A DNA stretch of 64,000 nucleotides from Pelagibius sp. Alg239-R121 (GCF_947331435.1 NZ_CAMZOF010000016.1:16587-80586), one strand, 5' to 3'. Positions 16,441 through 24,880 are shown, counted from the stretch's first letter. The notes: a model not told the origin generated them from the sequence alone. Numbers and translations: made by a program.

Positions 16441-17162
16441 GCGATTGGTCGTTGAAGGATGTACTTTCGGGTTTGCACGACGATATTCAAAGCCGTCTCG
16501 AAACAATTCGCAAAACGATGCCACATCCAGTGTCCAAAGGCGATGCGAGTGAACGTGTTTGGAATGAACTTTTCAACACTTACCTTCCAGCGCGTTACAA
16601 ATCAGACAAAGCGCATGTCGTGGATAGCGAAGGGACAATAAGTCAGCAGATTGATGTTGTTATCTATGACCATCAATACTCACCCTTTATTTTTCACTAT
16701 GAGGGCGAAGTCATAATTCCCGCAGAAAGCGTCTACGCAGTTTTCGAGGCGAAGCAGTCGGCAAATTTGAAGCAAGTCCAGTACGCTCAGGAAAAGGTCC
16801 GGAGCGTACGCGCGCTACATCGAACGAGCTTGCCGATACCGCACGCAGGTGGAACTTATCCGGCGAAACCATTAATTCCTATCTATGGCGGTCTTTTGAC
16901 CTTCGACAGCGACTGGAAACCGGGCCTTGGCGAAAGCCTCGTCGACGCTTTGAAACTGGATCAAGAAGAGGGAAAAATCGACTTTGGCTGCGTGGCTGGT
17001 CACGGTTATTTTCATGCGGGTGATGACCCTGAGGAGTATACCGTTTACTCTGGCGGCAAGCCCGCTACCGCATTTTTGTTCAAGCTGATTTCCCAACTTC
17101 AGTTTAGCGGCACTGTCCCGATGATCGATGTTCAAGCCTACGGTGAATGGCTGGCGGAATAG
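16437..17162 (+). CDS. DUF6602 nuclease-like protein, probable CBASS effector
   Basis: A 241-residue protein matching the DUF6602 pattern: an N-terminal helix, HPVSKGDASE, LPARYKSDKAHVVDSEG, then QIDVVIYD (D73) and FEAKQS (E104, K106). The D...ExK spacing resembles a PD-(D/E)xK nuclease core. The start codon overlaps the cap3 stop, so it is translated with the CBASS genes, and no other effector is present. It would therefore be the cell-killing nuclease activated by the cyclic nucleotide. This role is inferred, since DUF6602 is not a standard CBASS effector I know of. Confidence 0.75.
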   Translation: MSDWSLKDVLSGLHDDIQSRLETIRKTMPHPVSKGDASERVWNELFNTYLPARYKSDKAHVVDSEGTISQQIDVVIYDHQYSPFIFHYEGEVIIPAESVYAVFEAKQSANLKQVQYAQEKVRSVRALHRTSLPIPHAGGTYPAKPLIPIYGGLLTFDSDWKPGLGESLVDALKLDQEEGKIDFGCVAGHGYFHAGDDPEEYTVYSGGKPATAFLFKLISQLQFSGTVPMIDVQAYGEWLAE

Positions 17163-17356
17163 ATCACCGCTACGCGTACGTCAGCAATTGCCGCGAGCAG
17201 TTTCCGGTTACGCTTCTGCTGCGAAAGTCCGCTTTCCGCCCTCCACGTAGAATGCTGCGCTCCGAACCAAGGCTGAAAAAGCGTCACCGAAAATAGTCTC
17301 AATTGGCTTTCGGGTCTTACGCGACCGCCGTGGTCAATAAGGAAAATAGCACCAAA

Positions 17357-17875
17357 ATGTGTGCAGACGAATATGATGACGATGGTCCATGGTTCGATCC
17401 CGAGAAGCGGCCGAACTACGAAGCAGCTCTCGGTCGTTTCCTTGTGAGCTTCAATCGCATCGAAAACCAAATCAGCCGTTTGATAGATTTGGCCGTAGTC
17501 CGTGTGCGGCAAAAGCACGATGTGAAACACGATCCAAAAAAAGAGCATGTCAGGATGAGGTTTGAGCACCGCTTATATGTGCTCGAATTGATACTGCTGG
17601 CCTTCCCGGAAGCATCAAGCCTCCCAGCAGCGGAAATCCGGAAGTTGTCCAAAGACCGGAACAAACTTGCACACGGCCATTTCGACGAGAACCAATTCAG
17701 CGAAGACTATGAGATACCAGGTAGGAAGGAAGTCAGGAACTGGACGGATCAGGATTTCTCAAAGCTTGTGGAAAAATCGGATGAGCTTTATCAGCAGTTA
17801 AGGCAATTGGAAGCGTTTTTGGTGTTTTACGACCACTTAGATTTACCAAAGGGAGCAACCCGCGAACCGCAATAA
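17357..17875 (+). CDS. HEPN-like protein, 172 aa
   Basis: An alpha-helical protein with the HEPN-type R-x4-H motif (R101-NKLA-H106, within KDRNKLAHGHFD). It is otherwise charged and soluble. The ATG at 17357 is chosen over 17303 because AAGGAAAA precedes it and the upstream 18 residues look random. It lies 195 bp after the CBASS operon on the same strand. It could be an RNase effector, or a helical sensor of the kind common in defence islands. Confidence 0.6.
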   Translation: MCADEYDDDGPWFDPEKRPNYEAALGRFLVSFNRIENQISRLIDLAVVRVRQKHDVKHDPKKEHVRMRFEHRLYVLELILLAFPEASSLPAAEIRKLSKDRNKLAHGHFDENQFSEDYEIPGRKEVRNWTDQDFSKLVEKSDELYQQLRQLEAFLVFYDHLDLPKGATREPQ

Positions 17876-18014
17876 GGTGTCAGTTGCAGGAGGGGGCGGA
17901 AGTCATGATATTCACCATTCAACACCTGCTTCGGGATTACTGGGAATCTAGCGGCCGCAATCAACGAGTGGCCGGGGGAAAAAGCCCCGGCGCTCTGGAT
18001 GACCAATCTTGCTC

Positions 18015-18455
18015 TCATTCATAGCTAATAGTCTCAATCGCAACCCAACCCGTCTCGCCTGCACAACTACCTTCTAGGATTTTCACCTCATTGAAGGTCT
18101 CTACAGTTTGCTCCCTAAAGATTCGGCCTGTCTTCTCAATTGCGGTTCCTGGGGGAACCATACAAATGTGATCTTTGGGTTTCGCATTAAACACGCCTGG
18201 CACACCTACAAGCAGTGTTGCGCCGGTCATCGGATTTCTTAGCACAAAAGACTTTTGCGGCTTTGGAGCTTGAGGGTTGATGTTGATCGTTGCTCCAGGG
18301 CTTCCCTGCACAACAGGGGCGTTAGTTGTTCCGCTAATTGAGTTGGTGTTTTTGTTTGAAGATGTCTGGCTGTTTGAAGGTTGATTGAAGGATACCAACG
18401 CTATCGCCAGACCGAATATCGAAGCAAATGAGCCAATTACGCCGAGCTTTCTCAT
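18015..18455 (-). CDS. Exported hypothetical protein, 146 aa
   Basis: A short basic N-terminus (MRKLG) and a hydrophobic stretch (VIGSFASIFGLAIALVSF) form a signal peptide or anchor. A Ser/Asn/Thr-rich linker follows (NTNSISGTTNAP), then a C-terminal periplasmic domain with two cysteines (C98, C130). The family is not recognised. Confidence 0.65.
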   Translation of the reverse strand: MRKLGVIGSFASIFGLAIALVSFNQPSNSQTSSNKNTNSISGTTNAPVVQGSPGATININPQAPKPQKSFVLRNPMTGATLLVGVPGVFNAKPKDHICMVPPGTAIEKTGRIFREQTVETFNEVKILEGSCAGETGWVAIETISYE

Positions 18456-18560
18456 AAAATCAGTTCTCCATGTACAAAATCGTAAATCGTGCGCCCTTGT
18501 CGGATACCTGCGCCCATTAATAGATAAACAGAGAACTTAAAGTAGTAAATCAAATTTGTT

Positions 18561-18815
18561 TTACAAGTTAACGTCCCGCAGGTGGCTGTCATCGTCCGGT
18601 GCCCAGTTTTCCGGATCCGGATACCATGTCTCGACGACATGCCGATCCTGGAGCAGCAAGTTGATCGATCTCGAGCCGCAGGCACTGCAGACGATTTTCT
18701 GGCGCAACTCCCGTACGTTCACGAAGGGCGAGAGGGCAGGGCGGTTGATCAGGTCATTGGGATCGATGTGGTTCTTGTTGCGGCAATATATACCCTCATA
18801 GGTGCAGTTGGCATT
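18561..18815 (-). pseudogene. Protein-like open frame without a start codon
   Basis: The minus strand is open for 84 codons and reads convincingly: CNCTYEGIYCRNKNHIDPND, then LSPFVNVRELRQKIVCSACG, ending PDPENWAPDDDSHLRDVNL. Paired cysteines suggest a zinc-binding protein. A TAA stop lies immediately upstream and no ATG or TTG opens it; the first GTG would leave only about 55 residues and remove one Cys pair. It is either a gene remnant or a gene with an unusual start. Confidence 0.45.
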
Positions 18816-18845
18816 TTAAGCCGCAATGTTGATTGCCGAAGACGC

Positions 18846-18878
18846 AGAAGCCGGACCCTGGCACTTGGTCCGGCTTCT
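18846..18878 (+). terminator. Strong hairpin, probable terminator
   Basis: Perfect 12-bp arms AGAAGCCGGACC (18846-18857) and GGTCCGGCTTCT (18867-18878) are separated by 9 bases and followed by TT and a mixed T-rich stretch. Confidence 0.55.
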
Positions 18879-18954
18879 TTCGTTATGGCTACTGGGAGAA
18901 AGAGGGCAGCTGCGGCCCGGGATGAAAAGCCACCTCACAAATTCCAACGCAGAA

Positions 18955-18986
18955 AGGCCAGATGATCCATTTAGAACATCTGGCCT
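18955..18986. terminator. Hairpin, probable terminator
   Basis: Perfect 10-bp arms AGGCCAGATG (18955-18964) and CATCTGGCCT (18977-18986). On the minus strand TTTC follows; on the plus strand CGCGCTTTT follows. Either direction, or both, is possible. Confidence 0.45.
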
Positions 18987-19212
18987 CGCGCTTTTAAGAA
19001 GTGAAGACACATTCTGACCAAGGAGCAAATCTCCACTGACTAGAGTATTTCAGAGAAGGTTTATCAAAATCTTACCTGATTTCTCAGCCCAACATGCAGC
19101 TTCGTCCACACAGGGCCAGTTCGTCGATCGTGCAGCAAAGGGCAGGGGTGCGGATCCAGCCTCGCTATATCTGACGATGGCGGCCGTGCTGGCTGGACAG
19201 GCTGTCTCGACG

Positions 19213-19419
19213 TTACGCAGGTCGGAAAAGCCTGACGGCCAATCCTACGGCAACCAGAGCGGCGCCCAGGGCAAGAAGCAGAAATCCGATCGGAAGGAAA
19301 AGGCTTTCCTGCAGCACGCCTTCGGCGTCGACGTAGCCGTAGAAGATGTTCTCGAGCAACAGCGAGATCGCGCTGGCGACGAGGGCGGCAATGCCGGCCA
19401 TCTGAATTTTGAACGCCAT
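19213..19419 (-). CDS. Small two-helix membrane protein, 68 aa
   Basis: The chosen start (MAFKIQMAG) has GGGAAG upstream; an in-frame ATG at 19452 does not. Two hydrophobic helices are separated by a short polar loop (ENIFYGYVDAEGVLQES). The function is unknown. It stands alone among small plasmid genes. Confidence 0.55.
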   Translation of the reverse strand: MAFKIQMAGIAALVASAISLLLENIFYGYVDAEGVLQESLFLPIGFLLLALGAALVAVGLAVRLFRPA

Positions 19420-19702
19420 AATTTGATTCTTCCCGTTGTGTTGGGCGATCATATCGACAGATTTAATGACGAAAACTCGTGCAAAGCGGCCGTTTTCTAG
19501 TTTGTGTGCTCGGGATCTTGAGCAGGTGAACTGAGAATCTGCCCCAGTATTTCAGTGAAGAGAACAGTGGATTTAGGGAATAATTCACGGTTAAAATACG
19601 GTCGGTCACTTTTAGTGGCTGAGTACCTTTGGTGGTGTCCGCTGACACCTTGCCAAAGGTGCGGCGGATACTGAAATGCTAACCTCGATAAATAGGTGAC
19701 AC

Positions 19703-19993
19703 ATGGAGTATCCGATATGGAAGGTCTACACAGAACGTTTAACTGAATCTGGTTTAAAGGAAGCTGCGGCAAGGGAAATCATTGATATGGTCATGACCAA
19801 CACTGTTAATGAGCAGACTCTGAAGCAAGCCCTGACAGATGCACTGGATCGTCATGAATCTCGTTATGATGAGAAACTTGCGGCTCAGTTCACTCGGTTT
19901 CAGAATAAGCTTCTGCTGGCTATATTCGGTTTAGGCGGAACGATACTGGCGGGGGTTGCAATCGCAATCTTTCGCGGGTCGTTCACTGTGTAA
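19703..19993 (+). CDS. Small coiled-coil protein with C-terminal membrane anchor
   Basis: A 96-residue protein with a soluble helical N-terminal part (LTESGLKEAAAREIIDMV; ALDRHESRYDEKLAAQFTRF) and one C-terminal transmembrane helix (LLLAIFGLGGTILAGVAIAIF). It resembles the DUF1640/CCDC90-like tail-anchored family. It is followed directly by a strong terminator. The gene at 20779 has the same architecture. Confidence 0.65.
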   Translation: MEYPIWKVYTERLTESGLKEAAAREIIDMVMTNTVNEQTLKQALTDALDRHESRYDEKLAAQFTRFQNKLLLAIFGLGGTILAGVAIAIFRGSFTV

Positions 19994-20021
19994 GCTAGGC
20001 TCCTCATGGTGGCCGATCCCG

Positions 20022-20054
20022 AAAGGAGTGTGTTCGTAAGAACCACTCCTTTTT
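20022..20054 (+). terminator. Intrinsic terminator after the 19703 gene
   Basis: AAAGGAGTG (20022-20030) pairs with CACTCCTTT (20044-20052). An inner GTTC/GAAC stem closes a GTAA loop, and a T-run follows. It belongs to a repeated terminator family (see 20525 and 21140). Confidence 0.8.
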
Positions 20055-20071
20055 CATTCTGAGCGGTTGGA

Positions 20072-20323
20072 ATGATGAACGAACAACTATCGATGTTTCC
20101 GGCCAGCGTATTGATCCACCGGGTTGATCCGGCCCGAAACATGCGGCGGTTTTACCGGATGCAGCTCCAGCCGAATCTTTTCAGCGGGTGTACATTGGTG
20201 CGCGAGTGGGGTCGGATCGGTACGACAGGACAATGCCGGAATGACCTGTACGCGGATGAGGGGAGAGCGGTCTCGGCTATGATAGCACTCTCGAAGCAGA
20301 AGCGGCAGCGCGGGTACTGCTAA
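20072..20323 (+). CDS. WGR-domain protein, 83 aa
   Basis: A compact stand-alone WGR domain: NMRRFYRMQLQPNLFSG, then REWGRIGTTGQC with the diagnostic W-G-R and Gly-rich turn. It is more divergent from the WGR protein at 10603 than a recent duplicate would be. Its role is unknown; WGR proteins of this size are common on alphaproteobacterial plasmids. Confidence 0.75.
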   Translation: MMNEQLSMFPASVLIHRVDPARNMRRFYRMQLQPNLFSGCTLVREWGRIGTTGQCRNDLYADEGRAVSAMIALSKQKRQRGYC

Positions 20324-20778
20324 ATATTTCGATCTTTTCAATCACTTTCATACCGATGTGAATCTTCTCGTCTCTTACACCGACGACATCACGCCCATAG
20401 AATTCATCACAAAAATGGCCCTGGAAGTTACTTGTAGCGCACTGCAATCATCAACCATTTTTCGACCGGATTAACTGCGACTATCGTTACGCCAAAACCT
20501 GGCCCGGATCGTGGCCGATCCCGGAAGGAGCGTGTTCTTCGGAAACGCTCCTTTTTCATTTCCGATACCCGATTCAATTCACGTTGCCCATGGAGGATAG
20601 AATGAACCTCATGGGCGACAAGCTTTCGCGGTCGCTGTCGCCATAACCCGGAAAACCAACACTTTGTCTCTACCCAGGAGGATCCGGTTATCCTAGACTG
20701 GTAGGGCCGCTGGTACCGTTTGGTGCCAGTCGGCGCTATTCGGTGTTGCGGCTTGTCCTGAAACGATAGGAGTCGGTC
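20324..20778. other. Non-coding interval with a terminator repeat
   Basis: No convincing gene. The interval holds the second copy of the GTGGCCGATCCCG-hairpin repeat (20510-20557). The rest is unremarkable sequence leading to the gene at 20779. Confidence 0.5.
20525..20557 (+). terminator. Intrinsic terminator with UUCG loop
   Basis: AAGGAGCG (20525-20532) pairs with CGCTCCTT (20546-20553). An inner TTC/GAA stem is capped by TTCG, and a T-run follows. It is preceded by GTGGCCGATCCCGG, as at 20009. No gene ends immediately before it, so it is an orphan copy. Confidence 0.75.
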
Positions 20779-21102
20779 ATGACCCGAGTAACTGGAAAAC
20801 ACTTTGAGGAAGCCTTCATAGAGTTGGGATTGTCGAAAGAGAAAGCGGCCGCTTTGGCGGTCGCCCTTGATCGCAAGGCGGAAGTTTCAGACTTCCACCA
20901 GCTTGACAAGGAGATCGTGTCGGTCCGTAAGGATCTGACGCATCAACTGAGGGAACATCGGTCCTATGTGGACGATCTGCGGGATTTGCCGGTTCATGTT
21001 TCCAGGACGCCTCGTGCGTTTGGGCTGAACCTGCATCGCGTTGCTGTCGCCGCCACTCTGCTTGTGGCGATTGCGGCATCGGTTACTGTGGCGACAACCT
21101 AG
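20779..21102 (+). CDS. Small coiled-coil protein with C-terminal membrane anchor
   Basis: A 107-residue protein with a helical soluble part (FIELGLSKEKAAALAVALD; VSVRKDLTHQLREHRSYVDDL) and a C-terminal membrane helix (VAVAATLLVAIAASVTVATT). The architecture matches the gene at 19703, so the two may be distant paralogues. GATAGGAG lies upstream of the ATG. Confidence 0.6.
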   Translation: MTRVTGKHFEEAFIELGLSKEKAAALAVALDRKAEVSDFHQLDKEIVSVRKDLTHQLREHRSYVDDLRDLPVHVSRTPRAFGLNLHRVAVAATLLVAIAASVTVATT

Positions 21103-21139
21103 GTCGATCGAGTGTAGGCCCATTGCGTGGCCGCTTCCT

Positions 21140-21169
21140 GAAGGGAACTTGCGAAAGCAGGTTCCCTTC
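21140..21169 (+). terminator. Hairpin after the 20779 gene
   Basis: GAAGGGAAC (21140-21148) and GTTCCCTTC (21161-21169) enclose an inner stem capped by GAAA. The preceding GTGGCCG matches the other two copies of this terminator family, though no long T-run follows. Confidence 0.6.
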
Positions 21170-21245
21170 CTACGTTCGGTTACGACAGCACAAGACGTTA
21201 CCAGAAGAACCAAAGCACCACTCTAACAAAAAATACTGATATATT

Positions 21246-21914
21246 ATGGCACGCTTGCGAGAAATTCTTGAGAATATAAGAAAAGGAGATGAAGGGCGAA
21301 AGTATTTAAGCAAAATATGTTTTGTTAGGCCGGTATCACGGTACAAAATAATTGGGAGCCCCATTCAAGGGTTATACGCTAATTTGAAGGACGAAGTTTT
21401 CGTCATCGAACTTACTATGAAAGACGATCAGAAGGATGTGGAGCGGGTGTTTGTAGGAAACTATGCAGGACCACATCTCATAAGATTGTCTGGGAAAGAA
21501 ACCCCGCCTTGTTTTAACCCAAGACGCGCTGATGGGGCGCGAGACTATCCGACAACAACTCGGAAGAAAGGTAAGGAACCGAGACCTTATACGGCTTACA
21601 ACAGAGAATTGTATGATGCCATTATGTTATTTTTTATTGCGTTTGATGTGTCGGAGAAGGATACCCGCGCCGATAAGGGGAAGGGCGAAAGCCCTACCAC
21701 AAAATGTCTGTCTCTACTTACATGGAATGGTGACGAGGACCTAACAGAGGCGTGGGCGTTATCTCTTAACACTGTCTTTCAAAAGTATAAAACAAACGTT
21801 GATGAGATGATAAAAATCTTACTTTCGCGAGATCCGAATATTCGTGAATTCAAGTTTCCACGAATACAAGAAAAACTAAAGCAGCGTGGCGTTAAAGATC
21901 TTCGATTTATGTAA
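21246..21914 (+). CDS. Hypothetical protein, 222 aa, AT-rich
   Basis: A basic soluble protein of unknown family. The gene is visibly more AT-rich than its neighbours and uses codons such as ATA, AGA and TTA, which suggests recent transfer. It has no signal peptide or membrane helix. It faces the coupling-protein gene convergently, with 29 bp between their stops. Confidence 0.65.
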   Translation: MARLREILENIRKGDEGRKYLSKICFVRPVSRYKIIGSPIQGLYANLKDEVFVIELTMKDDQKDVERVFVGNYAGPHLIRLSGKETPPCFNPRRADGARDYPTTTRKKGKEPRPYTAYNRELYDAIMLFFIAFDVSEKDTRADKGKGESPTTKCLSLLTWNGDEDLTEAWALSLNTVFQKYKTNVDEMIKILLSRDPNIREFKFPRIQEKLKQRGVKDLRFM

Positions 21915-21943
21915 TAGTTACCATACTCCACACGCCGGTAGAT

Positions 21944-23641
21944 TCATTCAGCGGCTTCCTGGATCTGTTTTTTTGGCTCGATGGGGACTGGCGCGAGGGA
22001 GATAATTTTTGCGAGCTGCCCTGGCTGGAAGTATACCGCGACGCGCTTCGGTAGGGCCAGGACGGTATTTTCTGGGATCACGGCCTCTTCTAGGTCTGAG
22101 ATCATGCGTTGTGATCCCCAGCTTTCGCCGCCCTGGCTGTTGATTTCGGTGCGCTCATAACGCGCGACTTTCTTGTGGAGCTTACCCGATGTTTCTGCGA
22201 CGTATTCTGCCACATCGGGATCCTGTCCACCGAAGATAACCTTGATTTGGGAGTTGGTCTTGACGGCCTGCTCGATCGCCCGGCCGTCCAGCTTGCTATC
22301 GACTGGTGTCCGGAGGTCACCGAAGTTCTGATAGGCTGTCGTTATGGTGGCGTTGAACTGGAGGATGGTTGCCAGGGCATCGACGATTGGCGTGGAAATC
22401 AGGAAGCGCAGCTCATCGATAAAGAGGTTGAGATGATTCTTTCGCTGCGGCGCAAGTCGGCGAACTTCCTGCAGTATCTCTATAATCAAGGCTTTAGTCG
22501 CGTTCCGGATTACGGCATCTTCCAGTGAGCCACGGACGTAGACGACGGTGTTTTCCATGAGGGTCTGTTCGATGGAAAAACCCTTATCAGGTTTGGGGTT
22601 GAGCGACTTGTAACCGGACCATTCCTTTAGCCGGGCACGGACTGTCGAAACGTTTTTCCAGAGCTCTTCGTCCTCAATATTCTTTAGTTTTTCATGCAGG
22701 ATCCGCAGGGCAGGCCGCTCTTCGCCGTCTTGGAAGAAGTCAAACAGGACTTCGCGGGTCAAAGCTTTGTAGTGATCGGCGTCAGTCCCACGTTCCTCCA
22801 GATCCATAACGCTGTAGAAGCGAGAGCGGCGGTTTGCGGGTGTGCTGCCGAGAAATGGTCCCCATTTGCCCCGTGCATTGGGGTCTTCGAGGTTGAGATA
22901 AATGAAACGGCGGCCGGCTTTCCTGCAGGTCTGCCGCATGACTTCGGGCAGGAATTCGTCTCCCTTGGGATCAATCATGAAGACGGTCTCGCCGCGTAGG
23001 ATAGCCTGCTCGATCCAGATCTGGAAGGTGACGCCCTTCCCGAATCTGGTTGCGCCGACGACCGTCTTATTGATGGCTTTCCAATCATCGAGGGCGATGT
23101 AGAGGGGCTGGCCGTCAATGGTCTTGCCGGTAAAGACCTTGCCTGGTTTGTCGTAGTCCGCGGGCAGATAGGAGAGCGGCTTTATGGCGTCGATCTCCTC
23201 CCGCATGTCGGAGGGCTTTTCGTCGGATTGCTGAACGCGCCAGGACCGTAGGAGCGCGGAGATTCTGGGAACGAGATATCGGCCGCCTGCGAGTTTCATT
23301 GCCAGGCCGAGCAGGGGAGCGAGTAGGATTGCCGGAGCCCAGATGATAAAGGCATCGGAAAGAATCAGGGTGATTTCCTCGCCCGAGTGAAACTCGGTGA
23401 GGGTGGCGTAATAGGCAAGCAGTGTAAAAACTAACAGCCCGAAGGCCGCCAGTACGGTGCGGCGTAGTAAGAGGGCGGTTACCTCAAACGATGTCATTGT
23501 GGCTGACAAGATCAGCGGTGCAATTCCGGTCAGGATAATTAGGAAGAGGGCCGTGCAGAGAACAATGAACCAGGCCGGTTCAAAGCCCTCGATGTAACCG
23601 ATCATCAAATTGCTGGCAATCAAGTTCAGTTTTTCCGACAT
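21944..23641 (-). CDS. Type IV secretion coupling protein (VirD4/TraD-type)
   Basis: A 565-residue conjugation ATPase that recruits the DNA-relaxase complex to the secretion channel. The N-terminus has about four hydrophobic segments (AWFIVLCTALFLIILTGIA; TVLAAFGLLVFTLLAYYA; AFIIWAPAILLAPLLGLAM). Walker A is VGATRFGKG near residue 190. Walker B is LNLFIDELRFL near residue 405. The C-terminus (QLAKIISLAPVPIEP) is typical. A GGACGGAAAG site precedes the ATG. It is separated from, and opposite to, the T4SS operon. Confidence 0.88.
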   Translation of the reverse strand: MSEKLNLIASNLMIGYIEGFEPAWFIVLCTALFLIILTGIAPLILSATMTSFEVTALLLRRTVLAAFGLLVFTLLAYYATLTEFHSGEEITLILSDAFIIWAPAILLAPLLGLAMKLAGGRYLVPRISALLRSWRVQQSDEKPSDMREEIDAIKPLSYLPADYDKPGKVFTGKTIDGQPLYIALDDWKAINKTVVGATRFGKGVTFQIWIEQAILRGETVFMIDPKGDEFLPEVMRQTCRKAGRRFIYLNLEDPNARGKWGPFLGSTPANRRSRFYSVMDLEERGTDADHYKALTREVLFDFFQDGEERPALRILHEKLKNIEDEELWKNVSTVRARLKEWSGYKSLNPKPDKGFSIEQTLMENTVVYVRGSLEDAVIRNATKALIIEILQEVRRLAPQRKNHLNLFIDELRFLISTPIVDALATILQFNATITTAYQNFGDLRTPVDSKLDGRAIEQAVKTNSQIKVIFGGQDPDVAEYVAETSGKLHKKVARYERTEINSQGGESWGSQRMISDLEEAVIPENTVLALPKRVAVYFQPGQLAKIISLAPVPIEPKKQIQEAAE

Positions 23642-23700
23642 CTTTCCGTCCGTTCAGCCGCCTTATTCCGGTCGGCGGGATTGGGGTTTTGCATTATGGG

Positions 23701-23731
23701 AGGCGGACGATCCATAAAGGATCGTCCGCCT
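23701..23731. repeat. Perfect 13-bp hairpin upstream of the coupling protein
   Basis: AGGCGGACGATCC and GGATCGTCCGCCT flank a 5-base loop (ATAAA). It lies 60 bp upstream of the coupling-protein start. There is no T-run on either side. It could be a terminator for the RNA or small ORF to its right, or part of an operator or nic-region structure. Confidence 0.6.
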
Positions 23732-23762
23732 AGTTTGTGCAATTAGCCTATTCAAGAGGCTG

Positions 23763-23927
23763 TCATGCGAGAAAGGACACCATAAAACCCGAGCTGAAGA
23801 ACAGCAGGGGAGGGTGGCGGCCTTCCCTTGTTTTACCCTTAAGTTTGGGTAGAGAAGCCGCCAACCATGAGGGTGCTACCCTCCTGTAAGCTGTCCATGT
23901 TTTCATACTCGTGATGAATCCTTTCAT
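23763..23927 (-). CDS. Possible small protein, 54 aa
   Basis: An ORF with a good ribosome site (AGGAG, 8 bases before the ATG) and a hydrophobic C-terminus (LLFFSSGFMVSFLA). It follows the structured RNA region on the same strand. Its composition is unusual, so the start signal is the main support. Confidence 0.35.
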   Translation of the reverse strand: MKGFITSMKTWTAYRRVAPSWLAASLPKLKGKTREGRHPPLLFFSSGFMVSFLA

Positions 23928-23949
23928 CGCAGAAACTCCTGTTAATCCA

Positions 23950-24880
23950 GATGATGAGTTGTCCAAAAGAGGACGTTAATGACCCGCGCCAGCGGATCGT
24001 CTCGAACCTTTCCGGTGCCAACCGAAAAGGAGCCGCGTTTCACCAAAGTGCCGCCAGGCACAATGATCCGATACGCACTCGCTTAGCGCTTTCGAGGCTT
24101 TGAAACAGAGCCGGTGCCAACCGGATATCCTGTTTCTCTCCCAAGGCTTCGGTTAAATCGCCGAAGGGATTTTTACTCTACTCACGCCGCTCCCACGCAT
24201 AGCCTGGACTGGTGCCACCCAGTCTTACGGCCGTAGCGCTTCCCGCGTTAGTTCTGCCGGTCTTAACGATCAGAACGCCGCCGTCTCACAAAACAAGCTA
24301 GGGTTAAACCCTATCGGATAATGTTTATCCGATTTCAGGGGACCGAGATTCCAAAGCATCTCCCTTACTCGCTTGCTTGTTTCCAACTTTAACCAACCGG
24401 ACACTGAAGGTCCGACCAGCGGCTCTTGATCTCCAAAAAGCATCCTCGAGGGATGCTATTAGTCGCTTGAGCTATTCGCCGATCCGCAAAGGTTGCCCCT
24501 CACGGTACCGCCGGTTCCAGGTTTCCCCTTACCGGCTCACGATGGTTTCCCACTGTGCTGACACCCACGACATTGGCATAGGTTGTACCCTTACGAGCAC
24601 CCCCTAGAGCGGACTGGATACCGCTTTTCCAACAGAATAGGGTTGACCGTGTTGCCACGGCTCCCGTTTCCGCGTCGCCCATTCTCTTAACAATATCAAA
24701 GAGCGATTGGGTCGAACGGGGCATTACAGCCCCGAGCGCCCGTTGCAGCCGGACGAGCTCAATTACGAGCATCCGGCTACGGCAAGTGCTGGAGTGCGGG
24801 CAGGCAGCCGTGCACTCCTCTGGCGGTTGGCGACCGCTAGCCCCGCATAAAGCGGGGACGGATCGATTGGCTATTTCGAG
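23950..24880 (-). ncRNA. Candidate large structured RNA, about 0.9 kb
   Basis: No credible reading frame crosses this stretch, but the minus strand folds into a dense series of short perfect stems. Examples in window coordinates: 24841-24857, 24791-24818, 24747-24778 (two nested stems), 24717-24734, 24647-24660 (CCGTG-GCAA-CACGG), 24608-24625, 24510-24536, 24439-24457, 24313-24333 (9 bp), 24207-24224 and 24147-24166. GNRA loops recur (TGG-GAAA-CCA, GGG-GCAA-CC, GGG-GAAA-CC, GTG-GCAA-CAC). Three hairpins share a TGGCA-CC apex. This pattern is typical of ornate bacterial ncRNAs such as GOLLD, ROOL or OLE, but I cannot assign it to any. The ends are approximate. Confidence 0.6.

Noticed and set aside
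18556..18965. Plus-strand open frames at 18556-18965
   Set aside because: They are antisense to a much more protein-like minus-strand frame (18561-18815) and to the hairpins after it.
24377..24772. Short open frames within the structured RNA region
   Set aside because: Their products look random and the same bases form compact perfect stems; RNA structure explains the region better.
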